Shown here: piece after piece, positions 1-9,105 of the stretch | How positions within the stretch are numbered: position 1 is the first letter of the stretch | Layout: every line of letters begins with the position of its first letter | DNA from: Neokomagataea anthophila | GTDB lineage: Bacteria; Pseudomonadota; Alphaproteobacteria; Acetobacterales; Acetobacteraceae | Length of the DNA: 64,000 bases | Assembly (NCBI RefSeq): GCF_018122595.1 | Contig: NZ_JAGRQH010000010.1 | Span: 1 to 64,000 of the forward strand | Direction: 5' to 3' | The notes under the pieces: generated by a model | What the model saw: only the letters and a program-made list of their open reading frames with translations | What the model was told of the DNA's origin: nothing | The model's database searches: none | Program-made: the position numbers and the translations under genes

Positions 1-40
1 CACCATAAAAGAGAAATCTCTACTTTCCAGCGGTAACACG

Positions 41-206
41 TTGGGGGGCACGTCACATCTCTATAAAAAGCGTCACCTCATCGAAAATATGTTCGCCAAG
101 CTTAAAGACCGGCGGCGTGTTGCCACCAGATACGACCGGTGCGGCTCACACATTCATGTCCGCTATCCATATCGTAGCAAGCTTCATTTTCTACCTCAAA
201 GAATGA
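41..206 (+). pseudogene. C-terminal remnant of an IS5-type transposase
   Basis: The frame encodes LYKKRHLIENMFAKLKD followed by RRVATRYDRC, which is the conserved C-terminal block of IS5-superfamily (IS427/IS1031-like) DDE transposases; the E in IENMF is the catalytic glutamate. Just after RYDRC an extra G shifts the frame. Removing it restores AHTFMSAIHIVASF and a stop at 204-206, the usual end of this family. The stretch before position 60 does not match the family, so only the tail survives. This is a decayed, inactive fragment. It may continue to the left of the window, but the poor match argues against that. Confidence 0.75.
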
Positions 207-219
207 GCTTTGAGCCTAG

Positions 220-370
220 GGCGCATCACGCTAACGCAGGCCATTTCGGTTCACAAAATGATGCCACTCAGCACGGGGAGTTCATCAACGTGAGGTTTGC
301 TGTGGTTTTGTGAAAAATACGGCTGCAGACGCTCCATTTCTTCAGCCGTCAGCCCAAATAGCTTGCTGAT
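220..370 (-). pseudogene. N-terminal remnant of an IS5-type transposase
   Basis: Read on the minus strand, the sequence gives ISKLFGLTAEEMERLQPYF, then SKPHVDELPVLSGII, which is the N-terminus of IS427-group transposases. Three lesions are visible. The start codon is ATC instead of ATG, although an AAGGAG ribosome site still lies upstream. One T is missing after GII. After correcting that frame the next conserved block, VNRNGLR, is followed by TAG where TGG is expected. It lies head-on to the C-terminal fragment at 41-206, so the two pieces are not a simply interrupted copy. Confidence 0.75.
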
Positions 371-386
371 CTTCAGTCTCCTTGTA

Positions 387-400
387 GAGCCTGAATCAAA
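387..400. repeat. Probable terminal inverted repeat end of the decayed IS
   Basis: The sequence gagcctgaatcaaa sits just outside the broken N-terminal transposase fragment, where the left end of an IS427-type element is expected. No matching right end was found next to the C-terminal fragment, which is instead followed by gagctttgagcc. It is assigned as an IS end from position and resemblance only. Confidence 0.4.
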
Positions 401-759
401 ATCCCCTATAAAAATTAAGAGGTCCTGCATCTAAGGGGGAGCCGATACACCTCGGCCTTGTGCGGATGGAATATGATTATGATTACTTTGAAATAAAAAA
501 TATACTTTATGGTGCGAATATATGATCATTTAAATATACATAATAAATGTTGATCACATTTAAGCCGCTTTATGGTAGAGGGCTACTCACCTTTTATACT
601 AAATTAAATCGTCATTTAAACAAAAATATATTATTTTTACGTTGATGAATGTTGGATTTGAGGTGATGTTTCTTGAGTGAAACATATTATGAGGCGGAAA
701 GATTCCGTTGACATGATGCAGCGCAAGGATTGTTCGGGGACAATCCTGAAGGAGCCGTA
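401..759. other. AT-rich intergenic spacer before the sedolisin gene
   Basis: There is no convincing coding frame on either strand. The stretch 490-660 is strongly AT-rich and probably holds the sedolisin promoter, but no clear -35/-10 pair with good spacing was found. A short minus-strand open frame here has no ribosome site and no recognisable protein features. Confidence 0.4.
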
Positions 760-2682
760 ATGAAAAATGCTTTGCGATATTTTTTGGGTGTAGCTGGCTT
801 TTTAGGGGCGGGTACTCACGGCATTTGTGCTGCTCCATTTAGTACGGCTTTTGTTCCATACAAAGAAGCGGCAGCGGATACGCCAGTACATTTTGATGTG
901 ACTTTGCCTTTGCGTGATCCTGCTGGTTTAGCTGCGCTGGTTGAAAAACAGCACGATCCGGCGGCGCCAGAATATCATCATTGGTTGCAGCCTACAGATA
1001 TTTTGAGCCGTTTTGGACCTACGGAATATGATGTCGCAAAAGCGAAAGCTGCTCTGGAAGCGCGGGGGCTGAATGTACAGCAAGAGGGTCGTACATTGCA
1101 TGTGAGCGGACGTGCGGCACCGATTAATGCAACACTTTCAACGTCGCTTAAGGTTGCTCAGTTAGCGGGTGAGAAAGCCCATATTTATACAACGCGTAAG
1201 CCTGTATTGCCGGCTGAATTTATTGAAGGATCTGTAGTTACGGGGTTGAGTGCTCATGAGCACGTAGCACGTCCATATCTTCAGCATGTTAAGCTGCCAG
1301 AGAGTGTTCAAAACCCTCAAAATCGTTACTCAACCACAGGGGCATACTGGTTTACGGACCTTAAGCAGGCGTATGGCTATCCGTCTTATAACGCACGGAT
1401 ATCTACCTCAAATGGGGTGCGCCGTTTAGATGGAACTGGGGCGACAGTCGCTATTTTGATGGCATCTGACGTTTATGACAGTGATATCGAGGCTATGTTT
1501 GAGCATGAACAGTTCAAACAAAAAGCAGGGTTATCGGCCAATCCCAAGCTTGCAGGGCGTGTTGCTGTTGATGGCGGGGCAACAACAAGCAGTTCCGCTT
1601 TGGATGAGGCCTCACTTGATGTTCAGCAGGCTTTAGGTGGAGCTCCAGGAGCGAGTGTAATTTTATATACTCTACCCGATCTATCAGACACGCATATCAT
1701 TGATGGTTATACGAAAATCATTAATGATAATAAGGCAGATGTTGTTTCATCTTCATTTGGTGGGTGTGAATTGTTCTACACCGCTGCTTATAATGAAGGC
1801 GTTGATCAGACACAGACATTAAATCTTGAGCATGAACTATTCCTTCAAGGGAATGCTCAGGGTATTACCTTCCTTGCGTCATCTGGCGATGAGGCCGGTT
1901 TGGAGTGCCCAAACCTTACATACCTCAATGGGTCGAATGGTCAGTTTATCCCGAGTGTTTCGACCCCCGCGGCAGATCCAAATGTAACGGCAGTTGGCGG
2001 AACAAATTTGGTGACAGCCTCCAGCACAGGATCGTTGGATTCAACATATTTGCGTGAAAACGCTTATGGTGATCCAGAAAGTTCTTATGATCCGGATAAT
2101 GTTGGCGCGCAGGCTTCTGGTGGCTATTGGGGGGCTGGTGGTGGTTTATCAACCATTTTTGCAGCACCAAGCTATCAACAAAATGCGGGTATTAATACCG
2201 GGTCGACATCGAACCGTGCCTTACCAGATATTGGTATGCAAGTTGGCGGTTGCCCGGGCTTGGCGCAGTCTCCGTGCAACGGGGGAGATACCGCAGCAGA
2301 AGGGAATGGTAATTCTGAACGTTCAGCTGTTGTTGTTTATATTCAGGGGCAAGCATCAGGCTTGATTGGTACGTCTGTTGCATCACCAGAGTTCTCGTCA
2401 GTTGTCGCGCTTCTGGTCGAAAAGTCTGGACGTCAAGGAAACTTGAATCCTTATATTTATAATTTAGGGCACAAGCAGTCTTTGGCGCCGAATAGTCGAT
2501 ATGCTGCGTATCATCGGAATATTCCGGGGTATAATGGTGTAGTGACTAATGCGCAGCCTGCACAAACAGGAAATGAGTATTTTAACTATACTGTTGGTAA
2601 TGGTACGCCTGTTGTAAAGAACTTTATTGGTGCTTATTCTGTGCCTAGTGCAGGAACACCGCAAACGTCAACGAATCCATAA
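760..2682 (+). CDS. Secreted sedolisin (S53, pro-kumamolisin-type) acid peptidase
   Basis: This is a serine-carboxyl endopeptidase of family S53, exported and active at acid pH, which suits an acid-forming bacterium. The ATG at 760 is preferred over an upstream TTG because GGAG sits 6 bases before it and it starts a clean signal peptide (MKNALRYFLGVAGFL, cleavage near AAPF). Residues about 30-180 are the pro-kumamolisin activation domain. The catalytic domain follows, with E283 and D287 in DEASLD, oxyanion D377 in SSGDEAG and the nucleophile S539 in GTSVASP. The 640-residue length is normal for a zymogen. A strong hairpin terminator follows at once. The type II secretion system near the end of the window could export it, but that is inference. 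Confidence 0.9.
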   Translation: MKNALRYFLGVAGFLGAGTHGICAAPFSTAFVPYKEAAADTPVHFDVTLPLRDPAGLAALVEKQHDPAAPEYHHWLQPTDILSRFGPTEYDVAKAKAALEARGLNVQQEGRTLHVSGRAAPINATLSTSLKVAQLAGEKAHIYTTRKPVLPAEFIEGSVVTGLSAHEHVARPYLQHVKLPESVQNPQNRYSTTGAYWFTDLKQAYGYPSYNARISTSNGVRRLDGTGATVAILMASDVYDSDIEAMFEHEQFKQKAGLSANPKLAGRVAVDGGATTSSSALDEASLDVQQALGGAPGASVILYTLPDLSDTHIIDGYTKIINDNKADVVSSSFGGCELFYTAAYNEGVDQTQTLNLEHELFLQGNAQGITFLASSGDEAGLECPNLTYLNGSNGQFIPSVSTPAADPNVTAVGGTNLVTASSTGSLDSTYLRENAYGDPESSYDPDNVGAQASGGYWGAGGGLSTIFAAPSYQQNAGINTGSTSNRALPDIGMQVGGCPGLAQSPCNGGDTAAEGNGNSERSAVVVYIQGQASGLIGTSVASPEFSSVVALLVEKSGRQGNLNPYIYNLGHKQSLAPNSRYAAYHRNIPGYNGVVTNAQPAQTGNEYFNYTVGNGTPVVKNFIGAYSVPSAGTPQTSTNP

Positions 2683-2690
2683 GAAAAGAG

Positions 2691-2720
2691 GGCCCAACCG
2701 CGTAGGTTGGGCCTTTTGTT
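2691..2720. terminator. Bidirectional intrinsic terminator between sedolisin and mqo
   Basis: A perfect 9-base stem, ggcccaacc / ggttgggcc, with a 5-base loop (2700-2704) is followed by ttttgtt. On the other strand A residues before the stem provide the U-run. It lies between two convergent genes and can end both. Confidence 0.9.
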
Positions 2721-2730
2721 GGGTGGAGAT

Positions 2731-4212
2731 TTAGCCGTTCAGTTTTAACTCGGTTGCCGTTTTTTGGCGAATATTACGGCAAGCTTCTTGGTCTGTCGTT
2801 AAATTAAGACCGTATGATGGTAAAGCGGTTTTCAGTTTTTGAGTGTAGTCTTCAGGAAGCCCTAGAGGTGCTGCATGTGCCGTCAGAAGTTTGAGCACAA
2901 TAGCAGCGGAGACAGATGCGCCGGGGGAAGCGCCGAGTACGGCCGAGAGTGTACCGTCTGCGCTATTAATAACTTCAGTTCCTAATTTGAGAACGCCACG
3001 GCCTTTGGTTTCTGGGCGGATGATTTGCACCCGTTGTCCTGCGATGACACGATGCCAATCCTGCGTTTGAGCAAGAGGATATGTGTCTTGTAAGAAGGCC
3101 ATGCGGTCTGCGTTGCTTTGGAACACTTCTGTCATCAGATAACGTACAAGCGAGAGATTATCGAAACCTGCACTCAGCGCGGGCCAGAGATTATTTTTTG
3201 TGAGAGAGCGTAGGTAATCGCTACGTGCACCCGTTTTTAAGAAGCGTGTTGTGAAACCGGCATATGGGCCAAAGAGAAGCTGTGGTTTCCCGTCGATCAT
3301 ACGTGTGTCCAGATGGGGGACAGACATTGGTGGAGCGCCGACTGGGGCCATGCCGTACACTTTTGCATGGTGGCGGGCGATGACGTCTGGGTTGGTACAT
3401 TTCATCCAGATGCCGCTTACGGGGAAGCCAGCATATCCTTTGGCTTCAGGTAATTGTGCTTGTTGCAGTAAGGGTAGCGTTGCGCCGCCTGCACCGATGA
3501 AGACGCAGCGTGTTGAGAAGGTAATATCGCCTTGAGAACTGCGCGCGGTGATGGACCATCGGCCGCTCGGAGAACGCTGTAAGTCTGTAACGCGATGCTC
3601 GGTCAGTAGGCGCACAGAGCCTTTTTGCGTTAACCCTTTGAAGAGAGAGCGTGTGAGCGTCCCAAAATTGACGTCTGTTCCGTGTAAAACGCGTGTTGCA
3701 GCGACGGGCTCACTTGGGTTGCGGCCTTCCATTGCGAGAGGCGCCCAAGAGGTAATGGTTGCTGGATCTTCAGAGTATTCCATACCAGCAAAGCAATGAT
3801 GCGCGGATAGTGCGGCATAGCGCTTTTTGAGGAATGCGACGTCCTTATGGCCATGGACGAGGGCGATATGCGGGCAATTTGTAATAAACTGCTCTGGAGA
3901 TGGGAGCAGGTTATTGCGTACCCAATGCGCCCAGAGTTGGCGGGAGAGGTCAAAATCTGTGTTGATGCTCAAGGCTTTATCAATGGCGATGCTGCCATCT
4001 GTGGCCATGGGCGTATAATTGAGTTCACAATATGCGGCGTGACCTGTCCCGGCATTGTTCCATGCATTGCTGCTTTCTAAGCCCGCTTCGGGCAAACCTT
4101 CAAGCACAACAATGTTGAGATGCGGTGCCACCTCTTGGAGGAGTGCGGCAAAAGTCGCACTCATAATACCTGCGCCAATGAGCACGAGATCAGGGGAGGT
4201 TAATGTCCGCAT
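2731..4212 (-). CDS. mqo: Malate:quinone oxidoreductase
   Basis: This is a membrane-associated FAD enzyme oxidising malate to oxaloacetate and passing electrons to ubiquinone; many acetic acid bacteria use it in place of NAD malate dehydrogenase. The N-terminus has the FAD dinucleotide loop (GAGIMSATFAALL, residues about 13-25) followed by the family signature LEGLPEAGLESSNAWNNAGTG. HAAYCELNYTP and the C-terminal LGASPGASVS block are also typical of Mqo. The length of 493 residues is normal. The start follows the upstream small membrane protein by 6 bases, so mqo looks like the last gene of a metH-small protein-mqo unit. The ribosome site before the ATG is weak, consistent with coupled translation. 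Confidence 0.93.
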   Translation of the reverse strand: MRTLTSPDLVLIGAGIMSATFAALLQEVAPHLNIVVLEGLPEAGLESSNAWNNAGTGHAAYCELNYTPMATDGSIAIDKALSINTDFDLSRQLWAHWVRNNLLPSPEQFITNCPHIALVHGHKDVAFLKKRYAALSAHHCFAGMEYSEDPATITSWAPLAMEGRNPSEPVAATRVLHGTDVNFGTLTRSLFKGLTQKGSVRLLTEHRVTDLQRSPSGRWSITARSSQGDITFSTRCVFIGAGGATLPLLQQAQLPEAKGYAGFPVSGIWMKCTNPDVIARHHAKVYGMAPVGAPPMSVPHLDTRMIDGKPQLLFGPYAGFTTRFLKTGARSDYLRSLTKNNLWPALSAGFDNLSLVRYLMTEVFQSNADRMAFLQDTYPLAQTQDWHRVIAGQRVQIIRPETKGRGVLKLGTEVINSADGTLSAVLGASPGASVSAAIVLKLLTAHAAPLGLPEDYTQKLKTALPSYGLNLTTDQEACRNIRQKTATELKLNG

Positions 4213-4218
4213 GGTGCG

Positions 4219-4491
4219 TTAGCCGTTGTTTGAGTTGTTAGGCTGGAGAGTATTGGTGATGCGCAGTACGAGCCACGGTATAAGGAAGTAAAGCCAGACA
4301 AGAATGAGCATGAAGCGGGTCAAGCTGTGCATGTCTGCCTTGATAACATTGCGGCAAAACATGAAGGCGAGGCCAAGTGCGCAGGATACGCAAATGGCCC
4401 CAAAAAGGTTGCCCATGAGGCCGCGCCCATCATTCATCTGTTGGAAGCGTGTGATGATGCTGTTGTGTGTGTTCATGCTCATGGTGCTCAA
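4219..4491 (-). CDS. Small two-helix membrane protein of unknown function
   Basis: The 90-residue product is not recognised. It has two hydrophobic segments, about residues 27-45 (MGNLFGAICVSCALGLAFMF) and 57-78 (LTRFMLILVWLYFLIPWLVL), separated by a short polar stretch with several charges, so it is probably a two-span inner-membrane protein. Three in-frame Met codons at the start (M1, M4, M6) leave the exact start open. It lies 4 bases after metH and 6 bases before mqo, so co-translation with both is likely. Nothing in the sequence ties it to methionine synthesis; a membrane link to the quinone-reducing Mqo is speculative. Confidence 0.65.
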   Translation of the reverse strand: MSTMSMNTHNSIITRFQQMNDGRGLMGNLFGAICVSCALGLAFMFCRNVIKADMHSLTRFMLILVWLYFLIPWLVLRITNTLQPNNSNNG

Positions 4492-4495
4492 CAGG

Positions 4496-7400
4496 TTAGA
4501 CAGTAAAATATTTGGCGCGTGGGTTCAGGAAGACGAGCGCAGATGTGGATTGCTCAGGGTGGAGCTGATAGCCATCTGATAGGGAAATCCCGACGCGTTC
4601 TGCCCCAAGAAGTCGTAGGATGGGTTCTTGGTCTTCCAAACGCGGGCAGGCGGGGTAGCCGAAGGAATAGCGTGATCCACGGTAGGACTGAGACAGCATT
4701 TTTTCCATGTCACGGTCATCTTCTGCGGCGAAGCCAAGTTCAGCGCGGATGCGCTTATGAGTGTATTCCGCCATGGCCTCGGCCATCTCCACAGATAGGC
4801 CGTGGAGATAGAGGTAGTCTTGGTAACGGTCAGCCTCAAACCATTCACGTGCTAGATCAGATGCTTTTTGGCCGACAGTGACCACTTGTAGGCCAATGAC
4901 ATCACGCTCTGGGTCATGAATGTCACGCACGAAATCTGCGATGCACTCGCCGTCTTCTTTCGGTTGGCGTGGCAGGGTGAAGCGTGTGGCTTCGGTGATG
5001 CCATCTTCTTCGAATAAGACGAGGTCATTGCCATCACCGGCCGCTTTCCAGTAGCCGTAAATGGCTTGAGGGCGGAGCACGTCTTGCTCTGCGCAGAGGG
5101 CGAGCATGCGTTTCATGACGGGGCGGAGTTCCGTTTTGGCGTACTCCATGAACTCTTCAAGAGAGCGGCCTTGCTTACGGAAGCCCCATTGGAATTGGTA
5201 GAGGGAGCGTTCGTTGAGGAAAGGCAGGACAGCGTTTGGTGCGGCTTCCACAACTTTAGCGCCCCAGAATGGTGGCGTGAGTACAGCTTCACTCCCGGCG
5301 ATGCGTGCGCGGCGGGCGCGAGCAGCTTCTTTATCCACCGTACCAAAGCCGCGCGTTTCTTGTATTTCGGGGGCACGCGCGTTGCGGCGGGCACTTTTGC
5401 CTGCACGTTTGGTTTGGATAGCGGTGAGGTAGTCGTTGAATTTGCCTTGGGAAATCGTATCCATCAAGGAGAGGCCGTCAAACGCATCACGTGCATAGGC
5501 AACGTGACCGGGTTCCCCGCCACCGTAAGAGGCAGCACATTCTTCTTCAACGTAATTTCGGGTCAGAGCGGCACCGCCAAGGATCACCGGTACGTCAATG
5601 CCCTGACGGTGCATTTCTTCTAGGTTTTCCCGCATGATAACGGTTGATTTGACGAGAAGGCCGGACATGCCGATGGCATCGGCCTTATGTTCTTTCGCTG
5701 CCGTTATCATATCAGCAAGTGGGACTTTGATGCCCAGATTAATGACCTGATAACCGTTATTTGTCAGAATAATATCGACAAGGTTCTTACCAATATCATG
5801 CACGTCCCCCTTAACAGTGGCGAGGACCATTGTGCCGCGGTGTTGGCCTTCAACGCGTTCCATATGGGGCTCAAGCCATGCAACGGCGGTTTTCATGGTC
5901 TCAGCCGATTGCAGCACGAAGGGGAGTTGCATTTTTCCTGCGCCGAAGAGCTCTCCGACGACTTTCATGCCGTCGAGCAGGACGGTATTGATAATATCAA
6001 GGGCGGGCATGGTCTGCATGGCGGCTTCGAGGTCTTCCTCAATGCCTTTACGGTCCCCATCAACAATACGGTCTTTTAGGCGCTCAGCCGGAGTTTCGGC
6101 ACGGCGCTTTTTGACGGCATCGGCCGCTTTACGGCCAGCAAACAGCTCAAGCAGCTTTTGCAGTGGGTCATAATCTTCAGTTCGGCGGTCAAAAATGAGA
6201 TCTTCCGCAACTTTGACCTCTTCTGGTGCAATGAGGTGCAGTGGACGGATCTTGCTGACATGAACAATAGCGCCGGTCATGCCCGCTTTGACGGCATGAT
6301 CCAAAAAGACGGAGTTTAACACGGCGCGAGCCGCCGGGTTGAGCCCGAAGGAAATGTTGGACAGGCCAAGAATGATTTGAATATCAGGGAACTTTTCCCG
6401 GATCATCCGAATGCCTTCGAGTGTCCACACCCCGAGTTTACGGTCATCCTCTACACCCGTAGCAATAGTGAAGGTGAGGGGGTCAATCATGAGGTCGGAT
6501 TGAGGGAGGCCGTATTGTGTGCAGGCAAAATCAACCAGACGTTCGGCAATACGGAGTTTGTCGTGCGGTTCTTTCGCCATGCCCACTTCGTCAATGGTCA
6601 GGGCAATCATGGCAGCACCGAACTTGCGTGCAAGCTTCATGCGGTCATGTGCGTGCTCTTCGCCATCTTCAAAGTTGATGGAGTTGATGATGGGTTTGCC
6701 GCCATGGCGCTTGAGAGCGGCTTCGATAACGGGGGTTTCGGTGGAATCAATGACTAGGGGAGCGTTTACTGAAGACGTAAAGCGAGAGACAATTTCGTTC
6801 ATCTCTGCCGTTTCATTGCGCCCGACAAAGGCCGTACAAATATCGAGGGCGTTGGACCCTTCAGACGCTTGTTCACGGCCAATGGCGACGCAGCCGTCCC
6901 AGTCTTGGGCTTCTTGCAGTTCACGCCATTTTTTGGACCCATTGGCGTTACAGCGTTCACCAATGGAGAAATAGCTGTTTTCTTGGCGTAGTGGTGTTTG
7001 TGTGTAGAGGCTAGCCACGGAGGGCATCCACACAGCATTACGCTTTACGGGTTTGGGGCGCAGACGCTCTCCGCCAAGGCGACGGAGCATTTTATCGAGG
7101 GCTGCAATATGTGGCACTGATGTGCCACAGCACCCACCAATGAGGTTGAGCCCATCTTCTTTGACGAAACGTTCAACCCATACGGCCATTTCATCTGGGC
7201 CGAGTGGGTAGACGGTTTGACCATCCACAAGTTCCGGAAGGCCAGCATTGGGCTGGATGGAGAGTAGGCCGGGCCAGTTCTCGGACAACCAGCGCACATG
7301 TTCAGCCATTTCTTGCGGGCCGGTTGCACAATTGAGGCCGAGTGACGGCACGCCAAGAGATTCGACGACGGTGGCCGCTGCGGCAATATCTGGGCCGACC

Positions 7401-8002
7401 AAGAGGGTGCCGGTTGTTTCGACCGTGACTTGTACAAAGATCGGCGCATCAGAGTTAAGCTCTAAACGTGCTTGTTTTGCGGCGTTCACGGCGGCTTTGA
7501 TTTGTAATGTGTCTTGGCATGTTTCGATTAAAAAACCATCGACGCCACCATCAATAAGGCCGCGGCATTGCTCGATAATGCCTGCTTCCAGCGTGTCATA
7601 ATCAATATTATTGAGCGTCGGGAGTTTTGTACCGGGGCCAATGGAGCCCATGACATAGCGGTGCCGATCATCAGCAAAGCTATCCGCGGCCTCTCGCGCA
7701 AGGATCGCGGCAGTACGATTAATTTCGCGTGCGCGGTCTTGAAGATCAAATTCGCTGAGTGTGACTATGGAGCCGCCGAATGTGTTGGTCTCCACCATAT
7801 CCGCGCCGGCTTCGTAGTAACCACGGTGGATTTCACGAACGAGCTCTGGGCGGGAGAGATTGAGGATTTCTGTACAGTTCTCCTGCCCCCAGTAATCACG
7901 TTCAACCTCAAGATCGAGCATTTGAACGCGCGATCCCATGCCGCCGTCACACAGTAGGACCTGATCGGAAAGGGCGTCGAGCAGATGGGGGCGGGAAGAC
8001 AT
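4496..8002 (-). CDS. metH: Cobalamin-dependent methionine synthase
   Basis: Transfers the methyl group of 5-methyltetrahydrofolate to homocysteine through methylcobalamin. All modules are present in order. The homocysteine domain has the zinc cysteines in GLNCATGP and IGGCCGT (to about residue 315). The pterin domain follows (about 340-620, SIGERCNANGSKKWRE). The B12 cap and Rossmann domain carries GDVHDIGKN with the cobalt-ligand histidine (about 650-880). The C-terminal AdoMet reactivation domain ends with RGSRYSFGYPACPRLEDQ. The ATG at 8002 is preferred because GAGGGT lies just upstream; a longer frame begins at 8059 but adds an unlike leader. The product of 1168 residues is normal size. 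It needs cobalamin, for which the window carries a B12-riboswitch uptake operon. Confidence 0.96.
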   Translation of the reverse strand: MSSRPHLLDALSDQVLLCDGGMGSRVQMLDLEVERDYWGQENCTEILNLSRPELVREIHRGYYEAGADMVETNTFGGSIVTLSEFDLQDRAREINRTAAILAREAADSFADDRHRYVMGSIGPGTKLPTLNNIDYDTLEAGIIEQCRGLIDGGVDGFLIETCQDTLQIKAAVNAAKQARLELNSDAPIFVQVTVETTGTLLVGPDIAAAATVVESLGVPSLGLNCATGPQEMAEHVRWLSENWPGLLSIQPNAGLPELVDGQTVYPLGPDEMAVWVERFVKEDGLNLIGGCCGTSVPHIAALDKMLRRLGGERLRPKPVKRNAVWMPSVASLYTQTPLRQENSYFSIGERCNANGSKKWRELQEAQDWDGCVAIGREQASEGSNALDICTAFVGRNETAEMNEIVSRFTSSVNAPLVIDSTETPVIEAALKRHGGKPIINSINFEDGEEHAHDRMKLARKFGAAMIALTIDEVGMAKEPHDKLRIAERLVDFACTQYGLPQSDLMIDPLTFTIATGVEDDRKLGVWTLEGIRMIREKFPDIQIILGLSNISFGLNPAARAVLNSVFLDHAVKAGMTGAIVHVSKIRPLHLIAPEEVKVAEDLIFDRRTEDYDPLQKLLELFAGRKAADAVKKRRAETPAERLKDRIVDGDRKGIEEDLEAAMQTMPALDIINTVLLDGMKVVGELFGAGKMQLPFVLQSAETMKTAVAWLEPHMERVEGQHRGTMVLATVKGDVHDIGKNLVDIILTNNGYQVINLGIKVPLADMITAAKEHKADAIGMSGLLVKSTVIMRENLEEMHRQGIDVPVILGGAALTRNYVEEECAASYGGGEPGHVAYARDAFDGLSLMDTISQGKFNDYLTAIQTKRAGKSARRNARAPEIQETRGFGTVDKEAARARRARIAGSEAVLTPPFWGAKVVEAAPNAVLPFLNERSLYQFQWGFRKQGRSLEEFMEYAKTELRPVMKRMLALCAEQDVLRPQAIYGYWKAAGDGNDLVLFEEDGITEATRFTLPRQPKEDGECIADFVRDIHDPERDVIGLQVVTVGQKASDLAREWFEADRYQDYLYLHGLSVEMAEAMAEYTHKRIRAELGFAAEDDRDMEKMLSQSYRGSRYSFGYPACPRLEDQEPILRLLGAERVGISLSDGYQLHPEQSTSALVFLNPRAKYFTV

Positions 8003-8187
8003 GAAAGGCGGACCCTCGTAGAGAAACAGCAGCGATATTGCCGGCCTAACCGTCACCATGAGATGGCTGTAAAAACGGTGCGCCCGACGCGAGAAGAAGA
8101 ACGTGTATAACGGGTGACGTTACCTGCTGGCAAACGGGTAAAAAGTCAGGCTATGGTGCTTGCCCATAAAATGATGAGTGTTTTGCA

Positions 8188-9105
8188 ATGAAACCGCGCT
8201 TTTCCCTTGTTTTGCCGCTTTGTGTTGTCTTGGCAATTGTTTCTTGGGCAAGTGCATATCCCGTTACGCGCATGGCTTTGCAGGAGATGTCTCCATTGCC
8301 ATTGGCCGCTACACGCTATGCATTGGCGGGGGGGATTGCGTTGTTATGGTTACTGGTAACGCGACCTCCTTTTCCCGCGCTGAAAGACTGGCCACAATTA
8401 ATTGCCTGCGGTGCAACCGGAATTACTTTATACAACATCTTATTCAATAATGGTGAGGTGACGGTCAGTTCAGGTGCAACCAGTTTGCTTTTGGCGGCGA
8501 TGCCCTTGATTTCAGCGTTGCTAGCTTCTGTGTTCCTTGGGGAGCACTTGCTCCTTCGCGGTTGGATTGGTTCATTGATGAGTTTTACTGGCGTGGCCCT
8601 GATTTCGTTGAATGAGGGGGGCGGTATGCACTTGGGGAAGGGGACTTTATTTATCATTGGGGCAGCATGCTGTGGCGCGTTGTATACGAATTTGCAGAGG
8701 CGCTTGATCCGCAAATATGGTGCTTTGCCCGTGATTGCCTATGTTTTGATTATTGGCGGTATTTTGCTGTCACCTTGGTTGATGGCTGGCATCACTCGTC
8801 TGGAGACGGCGGGGGCAGTTACGCGGTGGTCTGTTATTGAACTGGCTGTTTTACCTGCTGCGCTGGGCTATGCAGCATGGGGCTATGTGATCGGACAGTT
8901 AGGGGCTGCTCGTGGTGTTTTGTTTATGTATCTTTTACCGCCAGTGACCATGTTATTAGCGTTTGCGCTGAGCGGTGAGGTTCCCCGATGGTCGACCCTT
9001 GAGGGTGGGAGTGTGGTCATGGCGGGGCTGGCTTTGGCGACTTTCCCAGCGCGGCGGAAAGTGCCGGTTATTGTGCCGGAAACTGTTGAATTGGGTGAGG
9101 CGTGA
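8188..9105 (+). CDS. EamA/DMT-family transporter
   Basis: A 305-residue integral membrane protein with about ten hydrophobic helices in two EamA repeats, typical of drug/metabolite transporters that export amino acids or small metabolites. The second half contains the usual GxxxxxxPxxxML pattern (FMYLLPPVTMLLAFALSGE). The substrate cannot be read from sequence. Its last codons overlap the GTG start of the next gene (GTGA at 9102-9105), showing translational coupling with the CobW-like protein and the phosphohexomutase. Confidence 0.85.
   Translation: MKPRFSLVLPLCVVLAIVSWASAYPVTRMALQEMSPLPLAATRYALAGGIALLWLLVTRPPFPALKDWPQLIACGATGITLYNILFNNGEVTVSSGATSLLLAAMPLISALLASVFLGEHLLLRGWIGSLMSFTGVALISLNEGGGMHLGKGTLFIIGAACCGALYTNLQRRLIRKYGALPVIAYVLIIGGILLSPWLMAGITRLETAGAVTRWSVIELAVLPAALGYAAWGYVIGQLGAARGVLFMYLLPPVTMLLAFALSGEVPRWSTLEGGSVVMAGLALATFPARRKVPVIVPETVELGEA

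Noticed and set aside
730-759. TTG start extending the sedolisin by ten residues
   Set aside because: It carries no ribosome site, and the GGAG before the ATG at 760 plus the signal peptide fit the later start.
599-838. Minus-strand open frame of 79 residues upstream of sedolisin
   Set aside because: It overlaps the sedolisin start, has no ribosome site and no protein-like features.
8003-8187. Possible SAM, SAH or cobalamin riboswitch before metH
   Set aside because: No aptamer motif was found on the minus strand; the only B12 box in the window lies at 31390.
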